Part shown: positions 1-8,883 of the stretch, in pieces
Layout: each line of letters opens with the position of its first letter
How positions within the stretch are numbered: position 1 is the stretch's first letter
Source: VRUE01 sp963718775
GTDB lineage: Bacteria > Actinomycetota > Thermoleophilia > Solirubrobacterales > 70-9
Length of the DNA: 64,000 nucleotides
Reading direction: 5' to 3'
Assembly: GCA_963718775.1 (NCBI GenBank)
Contig: OY970377.1
Span: 1,612,001 to 1,676,000 of the forward strand
Notes under the pieces: generated by a model
What the model saw: the letters and a program-made list of their open reading frames with translations, nothing else
What the model was told of the DNA's origin: nothing
The model's database searches: none
Position numbers and translations under genes: made by a program

Positions 1-3
1 TTC

Positions 4-756
4 GTGATTCCGGCCGCAAACATCCTGCAGCCGCTGATCGACGTCGCCAACTCGGTCCTCCAGTTCTTCCACGACAGCGCCGGCCTCAGCTGGGGAATGT
101 CGATCATCGCCCTCACCGTCTGCACTCGGGCGCTGCTGATTCCGCTCACCTACAAACAGTTGAAGGGGATGCGGGCGCTGCAGGCGCTGCAGCCGCAGAT
201 CAAAGAGATCCAGGCCAAATACAAAAACGACAAACAGCGCATGCAGCAGGAGATGATGCGCTTTTACCAGGAGAACAAGGTCAACCCCTTTGCCTCCTGC
301 ATCCCGCTCCTGGCGCAGCTTCCGGTCTTCATCACCCTCTTCTACGTGCTGCGCCACGAGCTGCCCGCCGACATCGGCTGCGAAGCCGGGCACTGCGGCA
401 GCGAAGCATCCTTCCTCTTCATCTCCGACCTGACCGCGAAGGCCGCGGGCGGAGAACTGATCGCCCTGCTGATCCTCTATATCGGCACCCAGCTGATCTC
501 AGGCCTGGTGATGTCGGTGACCGCCGACAAAAGCCAGCGGCTGATGATGATGGTCCTGCCCTTCATCTTCGTGCCCTTCGTGATCGGCTTCCCGGCCGGC
601 CTGGTGCTCTACTGGATTACGACCAACGTCTGGACGATCGGCCAGCAGTACACGATCCAGAGGCTGATTCCGGCGCCGGTCATGGCTACGCCGGCGGAGG
701 TCAAGGCTGCCAAGCCGCCGCCGCCTTCGCCTAGGAAGAAGAAGAAGCGGCGATAG
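4..756 (+). CDS. yidC: YidC/Oxa1 family membrane protein insertase
   Basis: Inserts and folds membrane proteins, alone or with the Sec translocon. The 250-residue product has the YidC/Oxa1 core: a first membrane segment at about 32-52, a charged cytoplasmic loop rich in Lys/Gln (about 60-95), three further hydrophobic segments (about 102-120, 150-172, 183-207) and a short basic tail ending in KKKKRR. The GTG at 4 is the first possible start visible. Only three bases precede it, so the true N-terminus and any upstream signal segment could lie outside the window. The order yidC-khpB-rsmG-parA-parB is the classical origin-proximal order. A palindromic repeat begins 7 bp after the stop codon. Confidence 0.93.
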   Translation: MIPAANILQPLIDVANSVLQFFHDSAGLSWGMSIIALTVCTRALLIPLTYKQLKGMRALQALQPQIKEIQAKYKNDKQRMQQEMMRFYQENKVNPFASCIPLLAQLPVFITLFYVLRHELPADIGCEAGHCGSEASFLFISDLTAKAAGGELIALLILYIGTQLISGLVMSVTADKSQRLMMMVLPFIFVPFVIGFPAGLVLYWITTNVWTIGQQYTIQRLIPAPVMATPAEVKAAKPPPPSPRKKKKRR

Positions 757-762
757 GGAGGT

Positions 763-870
763 TGGGTCGGGTGCCCCTCTCGGCTCAACTTTTTCGATAG
801 GCGGGGATTGCTGGCGCCCGCAAGGGGAGCCGCGAAAAAGTACAAGCCGCCGGGAGGAGTACCCGACCCA
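763..870. repeat. Palindromic repeat family, copy 1
   Basis: 108-bp inverted repeat between yidC and khpB. The outer arms (763-784 and about 847-870) pair with a few mismatches. Inside them are the family motifs CTCAACTTTTTCG (784-796) and CGAAAAAGTACAAG, separated by about 36 bp containing GCTGGCGCCCG. It begins 7 bp after the yidC stop. Confidence 0.9.
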
Positions 871-893
871 GCCCCTGACTCCGTAGCTGGAAT

Positions 894-1391
894 ATGGTGC
901 AGGGCGTGAGCGACGACGAGACGAATTGGCCAGACGCCCCCGCCGACCGAGTGCAGGAGCTGGTCGAGGGGGTTCTAGATGAGCTCGATCTCGACGGGGA
1001 CGTTGAGATCTCTGAGGAGGACGACAGGATCGTTGCTTCGGTTGTCGGAGACGACGACTACGGGTTGTTGATCGGTAAACGAGGGCAGACCATCGATGCC
1101 TTGCAGCTTTTGGCTTACCAGGCGGCTTTCAGGGGGCTGAGGGAGCGGAAACGGGTCGTTGTCGATGCGGCGGGATATCGGGAGCGGCGTCGGGAGACGC
1201 TTGTCTCTCGGGCGGATCGGGCCGCTGAGCAAGCCTTGAGCAACAACGACTCGGTGGAGATGGACCCGATGAGCGCGCAGGAGCGGCGGGTCGTGCACGA
1301 GCACTTGAAGGAGCGGGCGGGGGTCGAGACTTACAGCGAAGGTGACGAGCCGCGTCGGTGCGTGGTCGTGGCGCCGCTTGTGGCTGAGTAG
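894..1391 (+). CDS. khpB: KH/R3H-domain RNA-binding protein (KhpB, formerly Jag)
   Basis: RNA-binding protein linked in other Gram-positives to cell-wall synthesis and division. The 165-residue product has a KH domain at about 40-95 with the GKRG loop at 61-64, and a C-terminal R3H domain at about 100-165 with the Arg-x3-His signature near 131-135. The N-terminal Jag_N domain found in longer relatives is absent; a short acidic lead takes its place. It follows yidC after a palindromic repeat, and its stop codon abuts a second copy of the same repeat. ATG at 894 is the only good start. Confidence 0.92.
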   Translation: MVQGVSDDETNWPDAPADRVQELVEGVLDELDLDGDVEISEEDDRIVASVVGDDDYGLLIGKRGQTIDALQLLAYQAAFRGLRERKRVVVDAAGYRERRRETLVSRADRAAEQALSNNDSVEMDPMSAQERRVVHEHLKERAGVETYSEGDEPRRCVVVAPLVAE

Positions 1392-1504
1392 AGAAGGCGG
1401 CTCGGCAGGGGTTTCGCTTAACTTTTTCGAGCCGCGTCCTGATTGGGACCATGGCTGCTGACGAAAAAGTACAAGACGCTTCACCCCTGCCGAGCCGCCT
1501 TCTC
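1391..1504. repeat. Palindromic repeat family, copy 2 (runs into rsmG)
   Basis: 114-bp palindrome with perfect 22-bp outer arms (1391-1412 and 1483-1504). The inner motifs are TTAACTTTTTCG and CGAAAAAGTACAAG. The left arm begins at the last base of the khpB stop. The right half, from the loop onward, is translated as the first 18 codons of rsmG, whose ATG lies in the loop at 1451. Confidence 0.92.
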
Positions 1505-2161
1505 GACGAGGCGCAGAGGGGCGCGATCACGCGGGTTCTTGAGCTTTTGGCGACGGAGCGAGCGTCGGTCAGCTCTGTGACCGAGTCCGATCGTGCTTGG
1601 AAGGTCCACGTCGCGGACAGCCTCTCGGGGCTCGAGTTCGATGCTCTGCGCGAAGCGACGACTATCGCTGATATTGGCTCTGGGGCGGGGTTTCCTGGCC
1701 TTGTGCTTGCTGTTGCGCTGCCGGGGGCGAGAGTCGATTTGATCGAGTCGGTGGGTCGCAAGTGCGACTTCATTCGCCGTGCTATCGACGCTGCCGGAAT
1801 CGCCAACGCCCGTGTGATCAACGCCCGCTCGGAGGAGCTGGCGTCGGCAGAGGGGCGCGAGGCATATGCAGCGGTGACCGCCCGGGCGGTCGGGCGGCTC
1901 TCGACGCTGGCGGAGCTGGCCTCGCCGCTGCTTGTCGACAACGGCGTGCTCGTCGCCTGGAAGGGGAAGCGCGATCCCGAGGAGGAGCAACAACTCGCCA
2001 ATGCCTCGGAGCAGCTGGCGATGCGGTCCGAGGAGATCCGCCACGTTGGGCCCTACGCGGGTAGCGAGCATCGCCACCTGCACCTGCTGCGCAAGGTTGG
2101 CCCGACACCCGCGGAGCTTCCCCGCCGCGCTGGGATCGCCAAGAAGCGACCACGCGGCTAG
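1451..2161 (+). CDS. rsmG: 16S rRNA (guanine-527-N7)-methyltransferase RsmG
   Basis: Methylates N7 of G527 in 16S rRNA using S-adenosylmethionine. Loss of the enzyme gives low-level streptomycin resistance in other bacteria. The 236-residue protein has the SAM-binding motif DIGSGAGFPG at about 74-83 and the family segment LIESVGRKCDFIRRA at about 97-111. The ATG at 1451 sits in the loop of palindrome copy 2, so residues 1-18 are encoded by repeat DNA. The conserved fold starts after about residue 20, so the tail is probably a dispensable addition. parA follows after 18 bp. Confidence 0.93.
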   Translation: MAADEKVQDASPLPSRLLDEAQRGAITRVLELLATERASVSSVTESDRAWKVHVADSLSGLEFDALREATTIADIGSGAGFPGLVLAVALPGARVDLIESVGRKCDFIRRAIDAAGIANARVINARSEELASAEGREAYAAVTARAVGRLSTLAELASPLLVDNGVLVAWKGKRDPEEEQQLANASEQLAMRSEEIRHVGPYAGSEHRHLHLLRKVGPTPAELPRRAGIAKKRPRG

Positions 2162-2179
2162 GCACTAGTCTCCGCCCGC

Positions 2180-2937
2180 ATGGGTGTCGTCTACGCGATC
2201 GCGAACCAGAAGGGCGGTGTCGGCAAGACGACGACCGCGGTCAACGTCGCTGCCTGCGTCGCCGCATCCGGCACCCAGACCCTGCTCGTCGACCTCGATC
2301 CGCAGTGCAACGCGACGGTCGCGCTCGGCGGCGAGCGGGACATGCACCCCTCTTCCTACGACTGCCTGACGGGGGACGTCTCGGTAGCCGAGGCAGCCCG
2401 GCCGCCGGCCCCGACAACCTCTGGCTGGTCCCGGCCAACCGCGACCTCGCCGGCGCCGCGGTCGAGCTGCCGCGAATAGAGGCCTCCGAGACGCGCCTGC
2501 GCGAGCGGCTCGGGCCGGTTCGCGAGCGCTTCGCCTACACCCTGCTCGACTGCCCGCCCTCATTGGGCCCGGTCAGCGTCAACGCCCTCACCGCGGCCGA
2601 CCGGGTGATCGTCCCGGTCCAGGCCGAGTACCTCGCTCTGGAGGGCCTGGTCCAGTTCCTCGACACGCTGGCGATGATCCGCCGCGAGCTCAACCCGGCG
2701 CTGGAGGTGTCGGGTCTGCTGGTCACCATGCACGACGAGCGCACCCGCCTGGCGCGAGACGTCGAGCGGGAACTGCGCCAGCACTTCCCCGAAATGGTCT
2801 TCGACACGGTCATCCCCCGCAGCGTCAGGGTTGCCGAGGCGCCCAGTTATGGTCTGCCCGTGACCGAGCACTCCCCCCACTCGCGAGGCTCCGACGCCTA
2901 CCGCGCTCTCGCTGAGGAGCTCGTCACACGTGGCTAA
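2180..2937 (+). CDS. parA: ParA/Soj chromosome-partition ATPase, reading frame interrupted
   Basis: MinD/ParA ATPase that works with ParB to segregate the chromosome origin. The first frame from ATG 2180 gives the deviant Walker A motif KGGVGKTT (residues 11-18) and the DLDPQCN motif. It is open until 2479, but its product loses homology after about residue 73. The rest of the family sequence, from DNLWLVPAN through LLDCPPSLGP to the C-terminus, is in another frame that runs to 2937. One base appears to be missing near 2398-2404 in a G/C-rich run. The gene overlaps parB by 8 bp. I read this as one gene with an indel, either an error or a real mutation; programmed frameshifting is less likely. 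Confidence 0.85.
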
Positions 2938-3802
2938 GGCAGCTCGACGGGGGCTCGGCAGCGGCCTCGCCGCGATCCTGCCGGAGACGGTGGTCGAGGA
3001 GGCTGGCGAGCTGCACGAGCTGCCGATCGAGCTGATCAAGCCGAACCCGAACCAGCCGCGCACCCGGATCGAGCCCGAGTCGCTGGCCGGCCTCACCTCG
3101 TCGATCGAGGCCAACGGAGTCGTCCAGCCGCTGCTCGTCCGCCCCCTCGCCGACGGCAGCTATGAGCTGATCGCCGGTGAGCGCCGCTGGCGCGCCGCGC
3201 AGGCTGCCGGCCTGGCCAAGGTCCCGACCGTGGTCCGCGACCAGGAGCGCGCCGAGCGCCTGCAGGTGGCGCTGATCGAGAACATGGTGCGCGAGGACCT
3301 CAACCCGGTCGACGAGGCTCGCGCCTGCGCCGCCCTGGTCGACGAGCTGGGCCTCTCCAAGGAGGAGCTGGCCCGCCGCGTCGGCCGCAGCCGCCCCGCG
3401 GTCTCCAATCTGATCCGCCTGCTCGACCTGCCCGACGAGGCGCTGGAGCTGCTCGAGTCGGGCGAGCTCAGCGAGGGTCACGGCCGCGCTCTGCTTGCCG
3501 CCGAGGGCAACGACGTCCGCCGACGTCTCGCTCGCGACGCGGTCCGCGGCGGTTGGTCTGTCCGCGAGACCGAGAACAGGGTTAAGCTGGCTAGCCAGCC
3601 AAATAAGAGGGAGGTCTCGAAGCAGCAGCTTGCTCCCGAGGAGGCCGCGGCAATGCGCGAGGCGGCAGACAAGCTCGAGTCCGCCCTCGGCCACGAGGTC
3701 AAGTTGCGGCCCAGGGGAGGGGAGATCAGCATCGAGATCCGCTTTGACGATCTCGATCAAGCTCTCGACCTCGCCCGCAGTCTCAGTCGTCGTCGTGGCT
3801 GA
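2930..3802 (+). CDS. parB: ParB chromosome-partition CTPase / DNA-binding protein
   Basis: Binds parS sites near the origin and spreads as a CTP-dependent clamp. The 290-residue protein has an N-terminal ParA-interacting basic segment (ARRGLGSGLAAIL). The ParB/Sulfiredoxin domain follows, with the GERRWRAA arginine-rich motif (about 83-90) and LIENMVREDLNPVDEA (about 115-130). Next come a helix-turn-helix (about 145-180) and a C-terminal dimerisation domain. GTG at 2930 overlaps the parA end by 8 bp, so the two are translationally linked. I found no full parS palindrome in the window. Confidence 0.94.
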   Translation: MAKAARRGLGSGLAAILPETVVEEAGELHELPIELIKPNPNQPRTRIEPESLAGLTSSIEANGVVQPLLVRPLADGSYELIAGERRWRAAQAAGLAKVPTVVRDQERAERLQVALIENMVREDLNPVDEARACAALVDELGLSKEELARRVGRSRPAVSNLIRLLDLPDEALELLESGELSEGHGRALLAAEGNDVRRRLARDAVRGGWSVRETENRVKLASQPNKREVSKQQLAPEEAAAMREAADKLESALGHEVKLRPRGGEISIEIRFDDLDQALDLARSLSRRRG

Positions 3803-3852
3803 GAGCCGCTGCCTTCGGCCCGTATTCCCCCGCTATCCTTCGGCTTGGCTCC

Positions 3853-3926
<74 letters not shown>

Positions 3927-3929
3927 CTC

Positions 3930-4424
3930 GTGCAGCAGATGCAGATCTATGGCGTCAGCTTCGACATGGTCGGCAAGCAGCCGATCGTCTTGTTGAAGAC
4001 CGTCGACAGCAACAAGTTCCTACCGATCTGGATCGGCCATCCCGAGGCAGCGGCGATCCTGATGAAGCTGCAGGGAGCCTCGACGCCGCGGCCGATGACC
4101 CATGACCTGCTCTCCGACCTGCTCGAGCAGCTCGACGCAAAATGCGAGCGGGTCTCGGTGACGGAGTTGCGCGACAACACCTTCTACGCCTCGATCACCG
4201 TCTCTATCAACGGATCGGAGCTGGAGATCGACTCGCGGCCCTCCGACGCCCTCGCCCTGGCGGTGCGCGTCTCGGCGCCGATCTTCGCCGACGAGTCCGT
4301 TATCGAGGAGTCGGCGATCGAGTTCGAGCACGACGTCGAGGACACCGAGGAGGTCGTCGACAAGTTCAAGGAGTTCCTCGACGAGGTCACTCCGGACGAC
4401 TTCGCCAAAGGCGAGGATTCTTAG
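3930..4424 (+). CDS. Bifunctional nuclease family protein (BFN, DUF151)
   Basis: Member of the bifunctional nuclease domain family (PF02577), whose plant members have DNase and RNase activity; the bacterial role is poorly defined. The 164-residue product shows the family core: YGVSFD, the segment FLPIWIGHPEAAAI (about 31-44), TELRDNTFYA (about 79-88) and SRPSDALALAVR (about 100-111). It ends in an acidic tail. GTG 3930 is given, but ATG 3939 in the same frame is equally likely. The stop overlaps the convergent ddl gene by 4 bp. Confidence 0.85.
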   Translation: MQQMQIYGVSFDMVGKQPIVLLKTVDSNKFLPIWIGHPEAAAILMKLQGASTPRPMTHDLLSDLLEQLDAKCERVSVTELRDNTFYASITVSINGSELEIDSRPSDALALAVRVSAPIFADESVIEESAIEFEHDVEDTEEVVDKFKEFLDEVTPDDFAKGEDS

Positions 4425-5353
4425 GCGTTCGCCGGCGCCAGCGCCAAGTCGAGGATCCTCTCGACTAGCTGCTCGAATGACATCCCTGCCGCCTCGGCGG
4501 CCTGGGGGAGGAGGCTGGTGTCGGTGAGGCCGGGGATCGCGTTGACCTCGAGCACCTGTGGCCCGTCGGCAGCGAGGATCAGGTCGACGCGAGAGAAGCC
4601 CGCGCAGCCCAGCGCCTCGTAGGCGGCCACGGCTGCCTCGGTCACCGCGGCGGCCTCGCCCTCGCCAAGCTGGGCTGGGCAGACGAAAGAGGTGCGGCCG
4701 ATCTCGTAGCGCGCTTCGAAGTCATAGCTGTCGCCGCCCTCGGGGATCGCCTCGACGATCGGCAGCGGTTCGTTGCCGAGCACGCTCACCGCCAGCTCGC
4801 GCCCGTCGATGAAGCGCTCCAGCAGCACCCGGTCGTCGTAGCTGAAGGCCGATACCAGCGCCTCGGGCACGTCGAACCAGTTCTCGGCGAACTTGACGCC
4901 CAGCGCCGAGCCACCTCGGCTGGGCTTGACGACAAGCGGGAAGCCCAGCCGTTCCTCGAGACCGCTGAGCGCATCGGCGGCGCCCAGTTCTCGGAAGGCG
5001 GTCTCGTTGAAGGCGAACCAGTCCGGCGTCGGGATGCCGGCCGAGCGCAGCTCGTGCTTGGCCAAGACCTTGTCGATGCAACGGGCGCAGGCGGCGACGC
5101 TAGGACCGGTGAAGGGGATGCCGAGGATTTCGAGCAGCTCCTGCGTGGTGCCGTCCTCACCGCCGGGCCCGTGCATGGCAACGAATGCGACGTCGGGTCG
5201 CTCGCTAGCCAGGCGCTTGACCAGCTCGCCATCGGCCTCCAGCGCCAGCACATCGTGGCCGAGGCGCTCGAGGGCATCCTCGACCCGCGCTCCCGAGCGC
5301 AGCGAGACGCCGCGCTCGAGCGAGCGGCCGCCTTTGAGCACGGCGACCCTCAC
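4421..5353 (-). CDS. ddl: D-alanine--D-alanine ligase
   Basis: Makes D-Ala-D-Ala for peptidoglycan precursors with ATP, in the cytoplasm. The 310-residue protein fits the family length. An N-terminal Rossmann-like domain carries MHGPGGEDGTTQELLE (about 60-75). The ATP-grasp part has VVKPSRGGSALGV (about 141-153), and a C-terminal metal/ATP motif EVNAIPGLT (about 275-283) follows. The start is GTG at 5353. It overlaps the upstream aminotransferase by 4 bp in the same direction, so the two are probably one transcript. Confidence 0.93.
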   Translation of the reverse strand: MRVAVLKGGRSLERGVSLRSGARVEDALERLGHDVLALEADGELVKRLASERPDVAFVAMHGPGGEDGTTQELLEILGIPFTGPSVAACARCIDKVLAKHELRSAGIPTPDWFAFNETAFRELGAADALSGLEERLGFPLVVKPSRGGSALGVKFAENWFDVPEALVSAFSYDDRVLLERFIDGRELAVSVLGNEPLPIVEAIPEGGDSYDFEARYEIGRTSFVCPAQLGEGEAAAVTEAAVAAYEALGCAGFSRVDLILAADGPQVLEVNAIPGLTDTSLLPQAAEAAGMSFEQLVERILDLALAPANA

Positions 5354-6714
5354 GCGCTTCCCTCGCCAGCCTTGCGAAAGGGGACGACGTTCTCTGCCTC
5401 GCCCGACTCCTGTTTCGGCGCCGCCGGGACCGCCGGCTGCTCTCCGGTAAGGGCGCTGTAGAGCTCGACCTGCTCGCCGATCACTTTGCCGATCCGCCGG
5501 ATCCCCTCGCGGATCTCATCCGCGCTTCCGGCCGAGAAGTTGAGCCGCATCGAGTTGCGACCGCGGCCGTCGACATAGGCGGCCTGCCCGGGAACGAAGG
5601 CGACCTTCTCGCGCAGCGCCTTGGCCAGCAGATCGCTGGTGTCGATGAAGGAGGGAAGGGTCGCCCAGACGAAAAGGCCGCCTTCGGGCTCGGTCCAAGT
5701 CGCCTGAGGCGGGAAGTAGCGCTGCAGCGCATCGAGCATCGCATCGCGCCGCTCGCGGTAGATCCCGACCAGGCTCTCGACGTATTCGCGCCAGCGGCCT
5801 TCGGCGAAGTACTCGCGGACGAAGTACTGGGTCAGGGTCGAGGTGCAGAGGTCGGAGGCCTGCTTGCCGAGCACGACCTTCTCCATCACCGGCGGCGGCG
5901 CCACTGCCCAGCCGAGGCGGATGCCGGGCGAGAGGATCTTCGAGAAGGTGCCGATGTAGATGACGAAGTCGCCGCCGTCGAGCTGGTACAGGGGCGGCAG
6001 CGGGTCGCCGCTGAAGCGGAGCAGGCCGTAGGGGTTGTCCTCGACGACGAGCAGCTCGCGGGAGCGGGCCAGCTCGACCAGCCGCCGTCGCCGCTGCAGC
6101 GACATCGTCACGCCGGCGGGGTTCTGGAAGCTCGGCACCGAGTAGATCAGCTTCGGCCGTCGCCCCTCGCCGTCGAGCCGCTCCAGGGTCGCCTCCAGCT
6201 CATCGATGCGCATACCCTCGCCGTCGCACTCGATCTGGATCGTGTCGGCCTGGTAGCTGCAGAAGACCGGGATCGCGCCGGGGTAGGTCGGCGCCTCGCA
6301 GATCACCGCGTCGCCGGGATCGACCAGCGTCTTGCAGAGCAGGTCGATCGCCTGCTGCCCGCCGGTGGTGACGATCACGTCCTCGGGGTCGGGAAGCATC
6401 CCCTCGGCCCCCATCACCTCGACGATGCAGTCGACCGTCTCGCGGAAGCCCTCGGTCGGTCCGTACTGGAGCGCCTCGGCGGCTGACTCCTGGGCGATCC
6501 GGGTCATCTGCGCGGCGAAGGTCTGGGCCGGGAAGGTCGAGGTGTCGGGCAGGCCGCCGGCGAGCGAGATCACGTCCGGCCGCGCCGTCACCGCCATCAG
6601 ATCGCGCATCGCCGAGGAGCGCATCACCTGGGTCCGCTCCGCGAAGAGACCGGCGTAACGCTGCAGGTCGCTGCTGCTGGCGTGGGCGCGACGCCGGTGG
6701 GGTGGATCGGGCAT
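5350..6714 (-). CDS. PLP-dependent aminotransferase, class I/II (2-aminoadipate/MocR-type fold)
   Basis: Fold-type I aminotransferase of the group that includes LysN-like 2-aminoadipate and aromatic aminotransferases; the substrate cannot be told from sequence. With ATG 6714 the product has 454 residues. Landmarks are SLAGGLPD near the N-terminus, the GPTEGFRE and TTGGQQAIDLL substrate/cofactor segments, NPAGVTMS, the DNPYG motif, and the PLP-lysine segment TFSKILSPGIRLGW. No MocR winged-helix domain precedes it. The upstream in-frame stretch to 6849 lacks homology and lies across the start of a divergent gene, so I reject it as coding. It probably forms an operon with ddl. Confidence 0.88.
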   Translation of the reverse strand: MPDPPHRRRAHASSSDLQRYAGLFAERTQVMRSSAMRDLMAVTARPDVISLAGGLPDTSTFPAQTFAAQMTRIAQESAAEALQYGPTEGFRETVDCIVEVMGAEGMLPDPEDVIVTTGGQQAIDLLCKTLVDPGDAVICEAPTYPGAIPVFCSYQADTIQIECDGEGMRIDELEATLERLDGEGRRPKLIYSVPSFQNPAGVTMSLQRRRRLVELARSRELLVVEDNPYGLLRFSGDPLPPLYQLDGGDFVIYIGTFSKILSPGIRLGWAVAPPPVMEKVVLGKQASDLCTSTLTQYFVREYFAEGRWREYVESLVGIYRERRDAMLDALQRYFPPQATWTEPEGGLFVWATLPSFIDTSDLLAKALREKVAFVPGQAAYVDGRGRNSMRLNFSAGSADEIREGIRRIGKVIGEQVELYSALTGEQPAVPAAPKQESGEAENVVPFRKAGEGSA

Positions 6715-6768
6715 GGGGGATAGTGTGGCGAATCCGCGCCGTCTCTCCCGGGGAGCTAGGTTTTCGGT

Positions 6769-7203
6769 GTGGGATCTCTCTCCGGCATCTGCCTTGAGCT
6801 CGGCATCGGCATCGCGATCGGCATGCTCGCTGGAACGACCGGCACGCACGGCTCGGCCCGCGGCCGGATGACGATCCTCGCCGCCGTCATCGGCCTCGTC
6901 GTCGGCTACCTGCTCGCCGGCACCGCGGACGTCAGCTCGCTCGCCGGCGCTTTCTTCTGCCTCGCCGGCGCGGTCTTTTCCTGCCTGATCGTCAGCGACG
7001 TGGTCAGCTCGGCCGCCCGCCGCGAGGGCAGCGGCGCCGGCGCACTCGGCTTCCTCGTCTCCCTCGCCGCCCTCGTCGTCGTCGTCGTCTCGATCCTGAT
7101 CTCACCGGCGATCCTGCTGGTCATCGCCGCGCTCGCCTGGCTCGGAATCTCTCGACGCCGTCGCGCCCAACGCAAACACGCCGGCCTGCGAGTGCTGCGT
7201 TAA
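6769..7203 (+). CDS. Small integral membrane protein of unknown function
   Basis: 144 residues from GTG 6769, with no family I can name. Hydrophobicity suggests four membrane segments (about 7-22, 35-52, 59-78 and 91-125, the last possibly two), rich in Gly, Ala, Val and Ile. A strongly basic C-terminus (SRRRRAQRKH) fits the positive-inside rule. It is divergent from the aminotransferase, with about 54 bp between starts. Its TAA stop forms the first three bases of palindrome copy 3. Confidence 0.7.
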   Translation: MGSLSGICLELGIGIAIGMLAGTTGTHGSARGRMTILAAVIGLVVGYLLAGTADVSSLAGAFFCLAGAVFSCLIVSDVVSSAARREGSGAGALGFLVSLAALVVVVVSILISPAILLVIAALAWLGISRRRRAQRKHAGLRVLR

Positions 7204-7319
7204 GGCCCATCCCGGGAGGGGCTTCACTTAACTTTTTCGGTGGATTGGGGTTGGCTGGCGCCCGAGTGCGACCGGCGAAAAAGTACAAGACGTTCCGCCC
7301 CTCCCGGGATGGGCCTTAA
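7201..7319. repeat. Palindromic repeat family, copy 3
   Basis: 119 bp with perfect 23-bp outer arms (7201-7223 and 7297-7319). The inner motifs are TTAACTTTTTCG and CGAAAAAGTACAAG, about 36 bp apart, with GGCTGGCGCCCG between them. The left arm starts on the stop codon of the preceding gene. Confidence 0.93.
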
Positions 7320-7356
7320 GCCGGTCTCTGGTCGCCGGAGCGAGGGGTTCCCAGGC

Positions 7357-8883
7357 ATGATTGGCGCAATGGCCGCCAAGAAGCTGATCCTCACTTACGT
7401 CGACTCGCTGCGCACGGACATGCTCCAGCGCGCCGTGGCCGAGGGCCGCGCGCCGACCTTCGGGGCTCTGCTCGAGCGCGGGGTCCTGGTGCCCGACTGT
7501 GTCTCCAGCTTCCCTTCGGTGACCCCGGTCGCCAGCGCCGAGATGGTCACCGGCGCCGCCTCGGACGGCCACTGGATCAGCGGCATGAACTGGTACCACC
7601 GGCTCGAGCGGCGCTACGTCGAGTACGGCTCCTCGCTGGAGGCAAGCCGCGCCTTCGGCATCTTCCGCGTCCTCTACGACCTCGTCTACAACATGAACCT
7701 GGCCCATCTGAACCCCGGGACGGAGACGCTCTTCGAGCAGCTCGACGACGCCGGCCTGCGCACGGCCTGCACGCCCTTCCTGATCTACCGTGGCCGCCAC
7801 CGCCACCAGGTCTCGCTCGAGGGGCTGTTGCGCCGCGCCGTCGATGCCACGCGGCTCAAGTTCCGCCACCACACCTGGGGTCCCGAGGCGCTCTTCTACG
7901 GCGACCTCTACGCGAGCCGCGAGGTGCCCTGCAAATCGACCTCGATCCCCGGCAGCCGCGATGGCTACTCGGCCTGCTGCGCGGCTGAGCTGGTCAAAGA
8001 CGGCAGCTTCGACTTCCTGCTCTTCTCGCTGCCCGACAACGACAACTACTCGCATCGTCACGGGCCAGAGGCGAGCGTCGAGTCGATCGCCAAGGCCGAC
8101 CATTGCTTCGCCAAGCTGGTCGAGGCGGCCGGCGGGACCGACGCCTTCCTCGCCGACCACGCGGTGATCCTGCTCGCCGACCACGCGCAGACGCCGGTGC
8201 ACCGCGGCCTACCGCTGGCCGACCTGCTCGCCCGCGAGTGGTCGGTGCTGCGCCCTTCGGAGTCGCGGCCTCAGCTGGCGCAGCTCGCGGTCAGCCCGAC
8301 GGGGCGAGCGGCGCACGTCTACCTGCTGCCCGGGGAGGGCCCGCGCGCCGATCCGGCAGAGGTAAAGCAGACGCTTGGCATGATCGAAGGCATCGACCTG
8401 ATTTGTCGTCTCGAGACGCCGGACGGAGAGCCGCTGCTCCGCGAGGAGCCGGGCGCGCCGGGTGACGGCGCGGTGGCGGTGGTCGAACGAGGTGGCGAGC
8501 AGCTTCGCTTCGGCCGTGGCGGCGACATCGCCGACCTGCGCGGCGGCCGCTGGCGCGTCGAGGGCGAGCTGACGGCGCTGGAGGCTGTAGTGGCGGATGG
8601 CCGGCTGAGCAGCGAGACGTACCCCGACCCCCTCGGCCGCATCTGGGCCGCGCTCAGCAGTCCTCACGCCGGCGACTTCGTTCTCTCGCTCGAACCCGGC
8701 TACGAGGCCGTCGACTGGGGCGGCGTCACCCATGCCGGTGGCGGCAGTCACGGCTCGTTGCACGCCGGCGACTCGCTCGGCCCGCTGCTCTTCGTCGGCT
8801 GCGGCCCGCAAGCCGCCGGCGACCGCGAGCAGTGGGCGCTGCGCGACGTGGCGCCGATCGTTCGAGAGTACTTCGACCTATGA
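7357..8883 (+). CDS. Alkaline-phosphatase superfamily phosphodiesterase/nucleotide pyrophosphatase
   Basis: Type I phosphodiesterase/nucleotide pyrophosphatase-like enzyme (PF01663 group); the substrate is unknown. The 508-residue product has the metal-binding and nucleophile pattern of the superfamily: Asp in YVDSLRTDM (about 14-22), a Thr nucleophile candidate in SFPSVTPVASAEMVTG (about 52-67), SLPDNDNYSHRHG (Asp/His), LLADHAQTPVH (Asp-His), and a late His in GGGSHGS. There is no signal peptide. ATG 7357 or 7369 could be the start; further upstream the frame runs into palindrome copy 3. It overlaps the next gene by 4 bp, so the two are coupled and may act on the same polyprenyl or sugar metabolite. 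Confidence 0.85.
   Translation: MIGAMAAKKLILTYVDSLRTDMLQRAVAEGRAPTFGALLERGVLVPDCVSSFPSVTPVASAEMVTGAASDGHWISGMNWYHRLERRYVEYGSSLEASRAFGIFRVLYDLVYNMNLAHLNPGTETLFEQLDDAGLRTACTPFLIYRGRHRHQVSLEGLLRRAVDATRLKFRHHTWGPEALFYGDLYASREVPCKSTSIPGSRDGYSACCAAELVKDGSFDFLLFSLPDNDNYSHRHGPEASVESIAKADHCFAKLVEAAGGTDAFLADHAVILLADHAQTPVHRGLPLADLLAREWSVLRPSESRPQLAQLAVSPTGRAAHVYLLPGEGPRADPAEVKQTLGMIEGIDLICRLETPDGEPLLREEPGAPGDGAVAVVERGGEQLRFGRGGDIADLRGGRWRVEGELTALEAVVADGRLSSETYPDPLGRIWAALSSPHAGDFVLSLEPGYEAVDWGGVTHAGGGSHGSLHAGDSLGPLLFVGCGPQAAGDREQWALRDVAPIVREYFDL

Noticed and set aside
763..1504. CRISPR-like spacing of palindromes near yidC-khpB-rsmG
   Set aside because: Only two copies, separated by a gene, with different arms; no cas genes anywhere.
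7240..7356. N-terminal extension of the phosphodiesterase into palindrome copy 3
   Set aside because: The added residues are repeat-encoded and lack homology; ATG 7357 gives a normal family start.
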